Positions 1-8,798 of a stretch of DNA of 64,000 nucleotides are shown here, in pieces. The notes beneath the pieces were generated by a model. That model saw only the letters and a program-made list of their open reading frames with translations. It made no database searches and had not been told where the DNA came from. The stretch is from Serratia sp. AKBS12 (GTDB lineage Bacteria; Pseudomonadota; Gammaproteobacteria; Enterobacterales; Enterobacteriaceae), in assembly GCF_024793895.1 (NCBI RefSeq), contig NZ_JANUSB010000015.1:1364001-1428000 (forward strand), given 5' to 3'. Positions within the stretch are counted from its first letter, which is position 1, and each line of letters opens with the position of its first letter. Both the position numbers and the translations under genes were made by a program.

Positions 1-882
1 CTGGATCAGGTCGAACTGATGGGGGTCACCGATCAGGCCGCCCGCGTCAATGCGTTGATGTCCGGCGATCTGCATATGGTGGCCACGCTGACCTCCAACG
101 ACGTCAAGCGGCTACGCCAGTCCGGGCAGTTTGGCGTGCTGGAAAGCAAATCCGGCATGTACACCAACCTGATCCTGCGCACCGACATGAAGCCCGGCAG
201 CAACGAGGATTTCGTGTTGGGCATGAAGTACCTGCAACCCCGCGAGATCATGGTGAAAACGGTGATGCAGGGCTTTGGCCAGGTGGCCAACGATACCCCG
301 GTACCGCCGTGGCATCCGATGTTCAATCAGGATATTGCGCAGCGGCCGCTGGACGTGGAAAAGGCCGGATACCACTTCAAAAAGGCCGGCATGGCGGGCG
401 CCAGCGTGGAAATCATCACGACCCAGAATATTGAAGGCTCGGTGGAAGGCGGCCAGTTGATCCAGCAGTTCGGTCGCGCGGCGGGGGTCAAATTCCAGGT
501 GCGGCGCGTGCCGTATGACGGCTACTGGTCAACCCACTGGACCAAGGATCCCCTGGGTTACGGCTCGATCAATCCGCGGCCGACCCTCGATCTGCTGTTT
601 TCGCAGTTCTATCTGTCAGACGCGCCCAACAACGAATCCGGCTGGAAAAATCCCCAGTTCGATCAACTGGTGGTCGCAGCTCGCGGTGAACGTGACCAGG
701 GCAAGCGCAAACAGATGTACGGCGATATGCAGCAGCTGATCCATGATCACAGCGGCACCATCATCCCCGCCTTTATCAGCTCGCTGGACGGGCACAGCAA
801 CAAGGTGAAGGGGGTAGAAGCCTGGCCATCCGGCATGATGATGGGCTACCGCTTTCATGAATTTGCCTGGTTGGCATCCTGA
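1..882 (+). CDS. ABC transporter substrate-binding protein, peptide/opine class (5' end missing)
   Basis: This is the C-terminal 293 residues of a family 5 extracellular solute-binding protein (DppA/OppA class). The frame is already open at base 1, so the start and signal peptide lie outside the window. The sequence shows the usual C-lobe pattern, including a ligand-domain stretch with LRTDMKPGSNEDFV and a closing block around PAFISSLDGHSNKVKG. The protein would bind a peptide-like or opine-like solute in the periplasm and pass it to the two permeases encoded next. The next gene starts 21 bases downstream behind a good ribosome site (AAGGAG), so it heads, or is an early member of, the operon. 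The family call is firm; the ligand cannot be read from sequence. Confidence 0.9.
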   Translation: MDQVELMGVTDQAARVNALMSGDLHMVATLTSNDVKRLRQSGQFGVLESKSGMYTNLILRTDMKPGSNEDFVLGMKYLQPREIMVKTVMQGFGQVANDTPVPPWHPMFNQDIAQRPLDVEKAGYHFKKAGMAGASVEIITTQNIEGSVEGGQLIQQFGRAAGVKFQVRRVPYDGYWSTHWTKDPLGYGSINPRPTLDLLFSQFYLSDAPNNESGWKNPQFDQLVVAARGERDQGKRKQMYGDMQQLIHDHSGTIIPAFISSLDGHSNKVKGVEAWPSGMMMGYRFHEFAWLAS

Positions 883-903
883 TACCCGATAAGGAGAACG
901 GCG

Positions 904-1857
904 ATGAACCGCTACATGCTCCTCCTGATTGCCCGGCGCTGCGGTGCCGGCATCCTGACCCTGCTGATTGTCTCGGCGGTGGTGTTTTTCGTTACCAGCA
1001 TGCTGCCGGGCGATGCGGCACAAATGATGCTTGGCCAGAGTGCCACGCCGGAAACGGTAGCGGCGCTGCGCCAGCAGCTCGGGCTGGATCAGCCACTGAT
1101 GATTCGCTATCTGGACTGGCTGAGCGGCATGCTGCGTGGCGACTTCGGCACCTCGTTCGCCAGTCATCTGCCGGTATCCCAACTGGTTGCGCAGCGCATT
1201 CCGGCCACCTTCGAACTGGCTGGGATCACCACACTGGTGTCGGTACCGCTGGCGCTGGTGATTGGGCTGGCGGCGGCGATGAAACGCGGTTCGCTGTTCG
1301 ATCGCGGACTGATGATGACCACCATGGCGGTGGTTGCCGTGCCGGAGTTTCTGGTGGCTACCGTGGCAGTGATGATCTTTGCGGTGAAACTGCACTGGGT
1401 GCCGGCCATGTCGCTGGGCGCACCGGCGCTAGATCTGGTCAGTTACCTGAAAGCCTACGCCTTGCCGGTGCTGACGCTGTGCTGCGTATTGGTGGCGCAG
1501 ATGGCGCGCATGACCCGCTCGGCGCTGATCAATCAGATGGACAGTCCATATCTTGAAATGACTCGTCTCAAGGGGGTATCGCCACTGCGCGCCATGCTGC
1601 GCCACGCGCTGCCAAACGCGGTCGGGCCGATCGCCAACGCCATCTCGCTGAGCCTGTCCTACCTGTTCGGCGGGGTGATTATCATCGAAAGCATCTTCAG
1701 CTATCCGGGGCTGGCCAGCCAACTGGTGGATGCGGTCAGCAACCGCGATCTGCCGTTGGTACAGCTGTGCGTCATGCTGTTTGCCGTCTGCTATCTGCTA
1801 CTGCTGCTGTTGGCGGACATCCTGACCATTGCCTTCAATCCAAAAGGGAGGGGCTAA
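904..1857 (+). CDS. ABC transporter permease, DppB/OppB type
   Basis: This 317-residue inner-membrane protein has about six hydrophobic segments, starting with one at residues ~13-33. A conserved permease (EAA-type) loop lies near residues 218-240 (MTRLKGVSPLRAMLRHALPN), which contacts the ATPase. Length and motif match binding-protein-dependent peptide permeases of the DppB group. It sits between the binding protein and a second permease, and its stop codon overlaps the next start (TAATG). It forms half of the membrane channel of this importer. Confidence 0.93.
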   Translation: MNRYMLLLIARRCGAGILTLLIVSAVVFFVTSMLPGDAAQMMLGQSATPETVAALRQQLGLDQPLMIRYLDWLSGMLRGDFGTSFASHLPVSQLVAQRIPATFELAGITTLVSVPLALVIGLAAAMKRGSLFDRGLMMTTMAVVAVPEFLVATVAVMIFAVKLHWVPAMSLGAPALDLVSYLKAYALPVLTLCCVLVAQMARMTRSALINQMDSPYLEMTRLKGVSPLRAMLRHALPNAVGPIANAISLSLSYLFGGVIIIESIFSYPGLASQLVDAVSNRDLPLVQLCVMLFAVCYLLLLLLADILTIAFNPKGRG

Positions 1858-2708
1858 TGAATGTGCTAACGCTACCCTGGCGCTTTTTTCTCTCGCTGAC
1901 TACCAGCGGACGAGTCGGCCTGCTGATTACCCTGGTGTGGATCTTGCTGGCTCTGTTTGGCGCATCGCTGGCGCCGTATAGCCTGGACGATATCGGCGTC
2001 GGCCCGATGCTCGGCGGCCTGAGCAAAGAATTCTGGCTGGGCACCGATTATCTTGGCCGCGATATGTTCAGTCGCATTCTGTACGGCGCGCGTTACTCTA
2101 TCGGGCTGGCGCTGAGCGCCGCGCTGCTGGCCAGTCTGGCTGGTACGCTGCTGGCCCTGCTGGCGGCGGTGGCAGGCCGCTGGCTTGAGGAAATCCTCGG
2201 GCGCATCAACGATGCGATGCTGGTACTGCCCGGCAAGATCCTGGCGCTGATGATCGTGGCGGTGTTTGGTTCTTCGCTGCCAATGCTGATCGTCACTGCG
2301 GTATTCACCTACTGGCCGGGCGCTTACCGAATCGCCTATGCCATGGCGGCCAACCTGCGCTCAATGGACTATGTTCAGGCGTCGCGGTTGCGCGGCGAGA
2401 GCCGTTTTTATATCGCCATCCACGATATCTTGCCCAACATGCTGCACCCGATGCTCACCGATTTCGGCTTGCGCTTTGTGTACATCGTGTTGCTGCTCAG
2501 CGGCCTGAGTTTCCTTGGGCTGGGTGTCCAGCCGCCGTACGCCGACTGGGGCACGCTGGTGCGCGAAAATCTGCAGGGGCTGTTTGACGGCTCCCCGGCG
2601 GTGCTGATGCCAGCGTTGGCGATTGCCAGTCTGACCATTGGTGCCAATCTGTTTATCGACAGCCTGCAGGCGATGCGTCCGCTGAGCCCGGCCAAGGGGG
2701 TTGCATGA
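1857..2708 (+). CDS. ABC transporter permease, DppC/OppC type
   Basis: This 283-residue inner-membrane permease is the partner of the preceding DppB-like protein. The N-terminal segment (residues ~15-35) and several later stretches are strongly hydrophobic. The EAA-type loop is visible around residues 174-195 (ASRLRGESRFYIAIHDILPN). I chose the ATG that overlaps the upstream stop by one base, because that gives the normal family length; an upstream in-frame start would read back into the preceding gene. Its 3' end overlaps the ATPase gene by four bases (ATGA), typical of translational coupling. Confidence 0.92.
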   Translation: MNVLTLPWRFFLSLTTSGRVGLLITLVWILLALFGASLAPYSLDDIGVGPMLGGLSKEFWLGTDYLGRDMFSRILYGARYSIGLALSAALLASLAGTLLALLAAVAGRWLEEILGRINDAMLVLPGKILALMIVAVFGSSLPMLIVTAVFTYWPGAYRIAYAMAANLRSMDYVQASRLRGESRFYIAIHDILPNMLHPMLTDFGLRFVYIVLLLSGLSFLGLGVQPPYADWGTLVRENLQGLFDGSPAVLMPALAIASLTIGANLFIDSLQAMRPLSPAKGVA

Positions 2709-4369
2709 ATATTACCGCACACGGCGCCCGCCCCATGGTGGCGGTGGACAATCTGCGCGTTATCGCCCACGCGGATGACGGCAGTGAAATTCCACTGGTG
2801 TCCGACATCCGTTTTAGCGTCCAGCAGGGCGAGGTGCTGGCGCTGATAGGCGAGTCGGGTTCCGGCAAGACGACCATCGCCCTGGCGCTGATGGGCTATG
2901 CGCGCCACGGCTGCCGTATTGCCAGCGGTAACATCCACGTTGCCGGAACCGACGTTACCGCGCTGTCGCCCAGACAACTGTGCCAGTTTCGCGGCAATAA
3001 AGTGGCCTATATCGCGCAAAGCGCCGCCGCCTCGTTTAACCCGGCAATGAAAATTATCGATCAGGTGGTGGAACCGGTGGTGATTCATCATGTGATGAGC
3101 CGTGCCGCCGCAGAAAAAAAAGCCGTGGCGCTGTTTCGCGAACTGGCGCTACCCAATCCGGACACCATCGGTCAGCGTTATCCGCACCAGGTATCCGGTG
3201 GCCAACTGCAGCGGCTGATGACCGCGATGGCGTTAATCAGCGATCCCGAGGTGGTGATCCTGGATGAACCGACCACCGCGCTCGATGTCACCACCCAGGT
3301 CGAAGTGTTGAAGGCATTTCGACGCGTGGTGCGCCAGCGCGGCATGACGGCGATTTACGTCAGCCACGATCTGGCCGTGGTGGCGCAGATGGCCGACCGC
3401 ATCCTGGTGCTGCTGAAAGGGACGATGGCGGAATACGGTGCCACCGAAGATCTGCTGCGCGCGCCGCAGGCACAATACAGCCACCAACTGTTGGACGCTG
3501 CGCGGCAGAAGGTACGCCCAAGCCCCTGGCTTGCGGAAGAAGACAACGCTCAACCGTTACTGGAAGTACGCGATCTGTCGGCTGGTTACGGACCACGGGA
3601 CGCCAGCGGGCAGCCGAAGATCCCGATCCTGCATGACATCAACTTCCGGCTGTATCGTGGGCAGGCGATCGGCATTATCGGTGAATCCGGGTCAGGGAAA
3701 ACCACGCTGGCACACGCCATTGCCGGTATCAATACGCCGTCGAAAGGGCATATTCTGTTCAACGGGCATTACATTGCCAATGCGATGCAGCAGCGGCCGG
3801 AGAACGAGCTGCGGCGCATCCAGTATGTATTCCAGATGGCCGATACCGCGCTGAACCCGGCGCACTGCATAGAAAAAATCCTTACTCGGCCGCTGACGCT
3901 GTTTCACGGTCTGCGCGGTTCGGCGCTGCAAAGACGACTCTTCGAGCTGCTGGAACTGGTGAGGCTGCCGCGCAGCGTACTGGATCGTCAGCCGTGGACG
4001 CTATCCGGCGGTCAGAAACAGCGTGTCAATCTGGCGCGGGCGCTGGCCGCCGAACCCGATCTGATACTGTGCGATGAAGTGACTTCCGCCCTGGATACCG
4101 TGGTGGCGGCGGCGATCCTCGATCTGATTACCGATCTGCGCCGTGAACTGGGACTCTCGGTGCTGTTTATCAGCCATGATTTGCACGCGGTACGCTCGGT
4201 GTGCGATGAAATCATCGTGGTGAAAAATGGGCACATGGTGACGCAGGTGGCGCGGGCAGACTACGATAAACCGTCCAGCGAACTGTATTATGAGCGTCTC
4301 AAGCGTGCCGTGCCGGAATTGCGCCAGGGCTGGCTGGACGAACACGAAGCCAACAACATTGCGCTTTAA
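2705..4369 (+). CDS. Fused double ATP-binding protein of a peptide-class ABC importer
   Basis: This 554-residue cytoplasmic protein carries two complete ABC ATPase domains in one chain, equivalent to DppD and DppF joined (the arrangement of GsiA). The first domain has Walker A GESGSGKTT near residue 49, signature SGGQLQR near 163 and Walker B VVILDEPTT near 183. The second has Walker A GESGSGKTT near 326, signature LSGGQKQR near 433 and Walker B LILCDEVTS near 452. It energises uptake through the two permeases just upstream. The second Walker B reads CDEVTS rather than DEPTS, a mild variation. The next gene follows after a 65-base gap. Confidence 0.93.
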   Translation: MNITAHGARPMVAVDNLRVIAHADDGSEIPLVSDIRFSVQQGEVLALIGESGSGKTTIALALMGYARHGCRIASGNIHVAGTDVTALSPRQLCQFRGNKVAYIAQSAAASFNPAMKIIDQVVEPVVIHHVMSRAAAEKKAVALFRELALPNPDTIGQRYPHQVSGGQLQRLMTAMALISDPEVVILDEPTTALDVTTQVEVLKAFRRVVRQRGMTAIYVSHDLAVVAQMADRILVLLKGTMAEYGATEDLLRAPQAQYSHQLLDAARQKVRPSPWLAEEDNAQPLLEVRDLSAGYGPRDASGQPKIPILHDINFRLYRGQAIGIIGESGSGKTTLAHAIAGINTPSKGHILFNGHYIANAMQQRPENELRRIQYVFQMADTALNPAHCIEKILTRPLTLFHGLRGSALQRRLFELLELVRLPRSVLDRQPWTLSGGQKQRVNLARALAAEPDLILCDEVTSALDTVVAAAILDLITDLRRELGLSVLFISHDLHAVRSVCDEIIVVKNGHMVTQVARADYDKPSSELYYERLKRAVPELRQGWLDEHEANNIAL

Positions 4370-4434
4370 CGCCGATTGATCGTGGGTTAATCGCCGCTAT
4401 CCAACAAAACGCCAATAACGAGATTGAGGACAAT

Positions 4435-5766
4435 ATGCCCGCACCGATTCGATACGTACAGGACAGCCGATTCTTCCCCGAGTCGGCGGATGTGGTGGTG
4501 ATTGGCGCCGGCATTGCCGGATCCGCCGCCGCCTATGAGCTGGCAAAACAGGGCGTCAGCGTGGTGCTGATTGAAAAGGGTCTGGTGGGTGGCGAACAGT
4601 CAAGCCGCAACTGGGGCTGGTGTCGCCAGCAAAATCGCGACGAGCGGGAACTGCCGCTGATCATCCATGCGCTGCGGCGCTGGGAGGAACTCGGCAAAGA
4701 AACCGGCGAAGAACTGGGCTTTCGTCGTACCGGCCTGGTATATGCCACCGGTAACCAGGAGGATATCAACGCCTGGGACAACTGGGGAAAAATGGCCCGC
4801 ACCTATGGCGTGCGTAGCGACATTTTGACCGCCGCTCAGGCCAAGGCAATGACGCCAGGCAGCACCAGCCGGTGGCTGGGCGGGGTGTCTTCCCCCACAG
4901 ACGGGCACGCCGAGCCCAGGCTGGCCGCCGCCGGACTGGCGATTGCGGCACAGCGGCTGGGAGCCGAAGTGTTCCAGCAATGCGCGGTGCGTGGACTGGA
5001 TATTTCTGCCGGCCGGGTCAGCGGGGTGGTCACCGAGCGTGGTCTGATCAAGACCAGCCGCGTCATCTGCGCCGGCGGTGCCTGGACATCGATGTTCTGC
5101 CGCCGTCATGGTATCGATCTGCCTCTGGGCAACGTGATTGGTACCGCATTTCGTACCGCTCCGATCGAACAGGCGATTGCCGTACCGCTGTATACGCCGT
5201 CGTTCGCCTGCCGCCCACAGTTGGATGGCAGTTACACCGTGTCGGTATCCGGTCGTGGCCGCCTGTCGCCGGGGGTGCAGGGGCTGCGTTACGCCCGCCA
5301 GTTCTATCCGACGTTCAAGGCACGACGCAGGAATCTGACCATTCGACTGGGGTTGGACGCCTTTATCAACGGTCCCGAATCACCGGCACGTTGGCAGTTT
5401 GACGGCCGGTCGCCGTTTGAAAAGGTGCGCATTCTCGATCCCGCCGCCGACATGGCGATGGTGCAGGAGGGTATTGCGGCAATGAGTCGAGAGTTCCCGG
5501 CACTGGGGAATATTCGCGTAGAGCAAGCCTGGGGGGGCATGATCGACAGCACGCCGGATGCGATCCCGGTGATTTCGCCGGTGGCTAAACTGCCGGGTCT
5601 GATCGTGTCTGCCGGTTACAGCGGACACGGTTTTGGCATTGGCCCCGGCGCGGGTCGTCTGGCGGCTGACCTGGCCACCGATGCCACCCCGATTGTCGAT
5701 CCGACGCCGTTCCGCTATGCGCGGCTGGTGGACGGTTCCGGCCTGGCCGCGCCGGGTATGATGTAA
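4435..5766 (+). CDS. FAD-dependent oxidoreductase, D-amino acid oxidase (DAO) superfamily
   Basis: This 443-residue flavoprotein begins with an ADP-binding fold at residues ~18-45 (VVVIGAGIAGSAAAYELAKQ) and ends with the conserved second FAD contact (YSGHGFGIGPG) near residue 395. Members oxidise C-N bonds of amino acids, sarcosine-like compounds or opines, releasing an imine that hydrolyses to an oxo acid. A distinctive SSRNWGWCRQQNRD block follows the first FAD motif. No signal peptide is evident, so it is probably cytoplasmic. It lies directly behind the ABC importer genes, which suggests that it acts on the imported compound. The exact substrate is not predictable. Confidence 0.85.
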   Translation: MPAPIRYVQDSRFFPESADVVVIGAGIAGSAAAYELAKQGVSVVLIEKGLVGGEQSSRNWGWCRQQNRDERELPLIIHALRRWEELGKETGEELGFRRTGLVYATGNQEDINAWDNWGKMARTYGVRSDILTAAQAKAMTPGSTSRWLGGVSSPTDGHAEPRLAAAGLAIAAQRLGAEVFQQCAVRGLDISAGRVSGVVTERGLIKTSRVICAGGAWTSMFCRRHGIDLPLGNVIGTAFRTAPIEQAIAVPLYTPSFACRPQLDGSYTVSVSGRGRLSPGVQGLRYARQFYPTFKARRRNLTIRLGLDAFINGPESPARWQFDGRSPFEKVRILDPAADMAMVQEGIAAMSREFPALGNIRVEQAWGGMIDSTPDAIPVISPVAKLPGLIVSAGYSGHGFGIGPGAGRLAADLATDATPIVDPTPFRYARLVDGSGLAAPGMM

Positions 5767-5777
5767 AGGAGAAAGGC

Positions 5778-6620
5778 ATGACCATTGAGATAAACGCCAT
5801 CAACGAAAACCATCTGGAAGCCGCACTGGCGCTGACCCAGCGCTTGCAGTGGCCACATCGCCGAGCAGACTGGCAACAGGCGCTGCAATTGGGGGAAGGG
5901 CTGGTTGCCGAACAGGATGGTACGCTGCTGGGCACCATTCTCTATTGGCGCTGGGGCCATGACTATGCCTCGCTGGGGTTGGTGATCGTCGCAGACCATG
6001 CACAGGGCAAGGGCATTGGCAAACGCCTGATGCAGACCGCGCTGGCTCGACTGGAAGGGCACAGCGTACGGTTGCACGCCACCGAAGCGGGCAAGGGGCT
6101 GTATGAAAAACTGGGCTTTGTTGCCACCGGTAGCATCGAGCAGCACCAGTGCCGTAGTCTGGGCAAGATCGGCCCGCTGCCGCCGGCTGCCGGGCAGAGA
6201 CTGCGCCCGGCGCGCCATGACGACGCCGCCGTGCTGACCGCGCTGGATGGTCAGGCTCACGGTTATCATCGTCCACGGCTGATGGCGGTGCTGCTGGAGC
6301 AGGCCGAGCGGGTGCTGGTACTGGAAGAGCATGGCGCAGTGAGCGGCTTTGCCTGCCTGCGGCGCTTTGGTCACGGTTACGTGGTCGGGCCGATTGTCTG
6401 CGGCGATCTGCCACGCGCCCAGTTGCTGGTTAGCGCTTTGCTGAGCGGACTGCCGGGCCAGTTCGTGCGCATTGATACCGATGCCGACTCCGGCCTTGGC
6501 CCATGGCTGAACACCCTTGGCGTACCGCAGGTCGACGCGCCCACCACCATGATCCGCGGGCGGCGACACCACCCCGAGCGCATACTGGCGTTCGGGCTGA
6601 CGACCCAGGCAATGGTCTGA
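5778..6620 (+). CDS. Tandem GNAT-family N-acetyltransferase
   Basis: This 280-residue protein has an N-terminal GNAT domain with the acetyl-CoA loop at residues ~73-85 (DHAQGKGIGKRL) and the alpha4 block LYEKLGFVATG near 110. A second, divergent GNAT-like half (the YitI-type arrangement) fills residues ~145-280. It would transfer an acetyl group to an amine. It starts 11 bases after the oxidoreductase behind AAAGGAGAAAGGC, and its stop overlaps the next start (TGATG). Its role in the pathway is unknown; acetylation of a toxic intermediate or of the imported amine is possible. Confidence 0.82.
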   Translation: MTIEINAINENHLEAALALTQRLQWPHRRADWQQALQLGEGLVAEQDGTLLGTILYWRWGHDYASLGLVIVADHAQGKGIGKRLMQTALARLEGHSVRLHATEAGKGLYEKLGFVATGSIEQHQCRSLGKIGPLPPAAGQRLRPARHDDAAVLTALDGQAHGYHRPRLMAVLLEQAERVLVLEEHGAVSGFACLRRFGHGYVVGPIVCGDLPRAQLLVSALLSGLPGQFVRIDTDADSGLGPWLNTLGVPQVDAPTTMIRGRRHHPERILAFGLTTQAMV

Positions 6621-7546
6621 TGAATATCGTCTACAAATCCGAGCCGGCACGCGGCCGCCAGTGGGCCCAATTGCTGGCGCAACTGGCACCGGAAGCAACC
6701 TTTAGCCAATGGCCCGAGGTCGGCGACCCGCAACAGGTCGATTATCTGGTTGCCTGGCAACCGCCGCAAAATATCATGCAGACCTTTCCCAACCTCAAGG
6801 TGCTGTTTTCGGTCGGTGCCGGCGTCGACCAGTTTGACTATACCAATCTACCGCCTGACCTGCCGGTGGTGCGCATGATCGAACCCGGTCTGACCCAGGG
6901 CATGGTGGAATACGTCACGTTCTCCGTACTGGGATTGCACCGTGGCATGCCGCGTTATCTGCAGCAACAGCGCCAACAGCGCTGGCAGGAACACCCAACG
7001 CCGGTCGCCGGCGCATGCCGGATTGGCGTCATGGGCGCCGGCACGCTGGGTGAAGCAGTGTTGCGGCCGCTGGTGGCGTTCGGCTATCCCTGCGCCGCCT
7101 GGAGCCGTTCAGCCAAAACCATCAGCGGCGTGCGCTGCTACGCTGGCAATGCGCAGTTGGGGGCATTTCTCGCCCGCAGCGATATTCTGATCTGCCTGCT
7201 GCCGCTGACTGCCAGCACCGAGGGTATCCTCAATGCCGAGCTGTTCAGCCAACTGCCGCCAGGAGCGGCGCTGGTGCAGGTCGGTCGCGGCCGGCAGCTC
7301 AATCATCCGCATCTGCTGGACGCGCTGGACAGCGGCCAACTGTCCGCCGCGGTGATTGACGTGACATCGCCGGAACCGCTGCCGGATGGGCATCCGTTTT
7401 GGCAGCATCCGGCCATCTGGCTTACGCCGCACATCGCCAGCCAGACACGCCCAGAGAGTGCGGTACGGGCGCTGCTGGACAATATTCGCCGCTTTGAGCG
7501 CGGTGAGCCGATGATCGGCACGATCGAACGCACAAGAGGCTATTGA
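6620..7546 (+). CDS. D-2-hydroxyacid dehydrogenase, GhrA-like
   Basis: This 308-residue protein matches the length of glyoxylate/hydroxypyruvate reductase A. A Rossmann NAD(P) motif (MGAGTLGEAV) lies near residue 137. The catalytic trio of the family is present: Arg in VGRGRQL near 222, Glu in SPEPLP near 252 and His in LTPHIAS near 270. It ends in a GTIERTRGY tail similar to the E. coli GhrA C terminus. I chose the start that overlaps the previous stop; longer versions would run inside the GNAT gene. It would reduce a 2-oxo acid, possibly the product released by the upstream FAD oxidase. Confidence 0.87.
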   Translation: MNIVYKSEPARGRQWAQLLAQLAPEATFSQWPEVGDPQQVDYLVAWQPPQNIMQTFPNLKVLFSVGAGVDQFDYTNLPPDLPVVRMIEPGLTQGMVEYVTFSVLGLHRGMPRYLQQQRQQRWQEHPTPVAGACRIGVMGAGTLGEAVLRPLVAFGYPCAAWSRSAKTISGVRCYAGNAQLGAFLARSDILICLLPLTASTEGILNAELFSQLPPGAALVQVGRGRQLNHPHLLDALDSGQLSAAVIDVTSPEPLPDGHPFWQHPAIWLTPHIASQTRPESAVRALLDNIRRFERGEPMIGTIERTRGY

Positions 7547-8680
7547 ATGGATAACCAGCAATTGATCGCGCTGCGGCGCGATCTGCACGCGCACCCCGAA
7601 TTGGGGTTCGAAGAGCAGCGTACCGCGGCCATCGTGGCAGACTTCCTGCGCCAACTGGATATCGAGGTGCACTGCGGGGTCGGCAAAACCGGCGTGGTCG
7701 GCGTTCTGCGACGCGGTACCAGCCCACGCACCGTTGGCCTGCGTGCCGATATGGACGCACTGCCGATGGACGACGCCGGGCCACAGGCGTGGCACAGCCG
7801 CCATCCGGGGCGTTGTCACGCCTGTGGTCATGACGGCCACACCGCGATACTGCTGGGCGCTGCGGCGCAGCTGGCCCGCTCGACCACCTTCGACGGCAGC
7901 GTGGTGTTTATCTTCCAGCCTGCTGAAGAAGGGCTGGCGGGCGCGCAGGCAATGATTGACGACGGGTTGTTCAGCCGCTTTCCCTGTGACGCAGTCTATG
8001 CATTGCACAACTGGCCCGAACTGCCGCTGGGCACTGCACAGACCCTTCCAGGACCGATCATGGCCGCCGCCGATCGCTTCGACATCATCGTTAAAGGCGG
8101 TGGAGGCCACGCGGCTCAGCCTCATCTCACCCCAGATACGCTGCTGGCGACCAGCGAACTGGTGGTGCAGTTGAATACCATCGTTGCTCGCGCCGTCGAT
8201 CCTTGCGAACCGGCATTGCTGACGGTAACCCGCGTCCAGGGCGGCTTTTCGCACAATATGATCCCGGCCAGCGCCAGCATTACCGGTACGGTGCGCACCT
8301 TCAATCCGCAGGTGCAAGACATCATCGAGCAGCGCCTGCATGCCATGGCGCAGTACGTTACCGCCGCGCACCACCTGACGGCGGAAGTCAGCTACCAGCG
8401 CTATTATCCGGCCACTGTCAATGCGCCGCAGCAGGCGGAGATTGCGCTGCGAGCGGCGCACAATGCCGGCCTTGCCGCATCGCTGGCAGTGAAACCGGCG
8501 CTGACCTCGGAGGACTTCGCCTTTATGTTGCAGGCGCGGCCAGGCGCCTACCTGTGGCTGGGATCGGCCGACAGCCGACCGCTGCACCATTCCGCTTACG
8601 ATTTTAACGACGACGTCATCCCTTACGGTATTCGCTGGTTCTGCGAAGTGGTGCGTGAAACGCTGCCGATGAAAATTTAG
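7547..8680 (+). CDS. M20 family amidohydrolase (hippurate/N-acyl-amino acid hydrolase type)
   Basis: This 377-residue peptidase M20D homologue has metal ligands in GLRADMDALP (near residue 65) and CHACGHDGHTA (near 87-97), and the general base in FQPAEEG (near 126). Such enzymes remove an acyl group from N-acyl amino acids or cleave amide conjugates in the cytoplasm. The gene begins at the base after the previous stop codon, so the two are surely co-transcribed. In this locus it probably releases an amine or amino acid from an imported amide. A 118-base gap separates it from the aminotransferase. Confidence 0.9.
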   Translation: MDNQQLIALRRDLHAHPELGFEEQRTAAIVADFLRQLDIEVHCGVGKTGVVGVLRRGTSPRTVGLRADMDALPMDDAGPQAWHSRHPGRCHACGHDGHTAILLGAAAQLARSTTFDGSVVFIFQPAEEGLAGAQAMIDDGLFSRFPCDAVYALHNWPELPLGTAQTLPGPIMAAADRFDIIVKGGGGHAAQPHLTPDTLLATSELVVQLNTIVARAVDPCEPALLTVTRVQGGFSHNMIPASASITGTVRTFNPQVQDIIEQRLHAMAQYVTAAHHLTAEVSYQRYYPATVNAPQQAEIALRAAHNAGLAASLAVKPALTSEDFAFMLQARPGAYLWLGSADSRPLHHSAYDFNDDVIPYGIRWFCEVVRETLPMKI

Positions 8681-8798
8681 TTCATGTATTTGCCCGCATT
8701 TCGACAGTTAATGCTGCTGCCATTCCGATTTCGGCAGCGAGACGAAAAGGCTTATTGCGATACTTGATCTCAATATTGTCATGCGATGAGGAAGAGAG

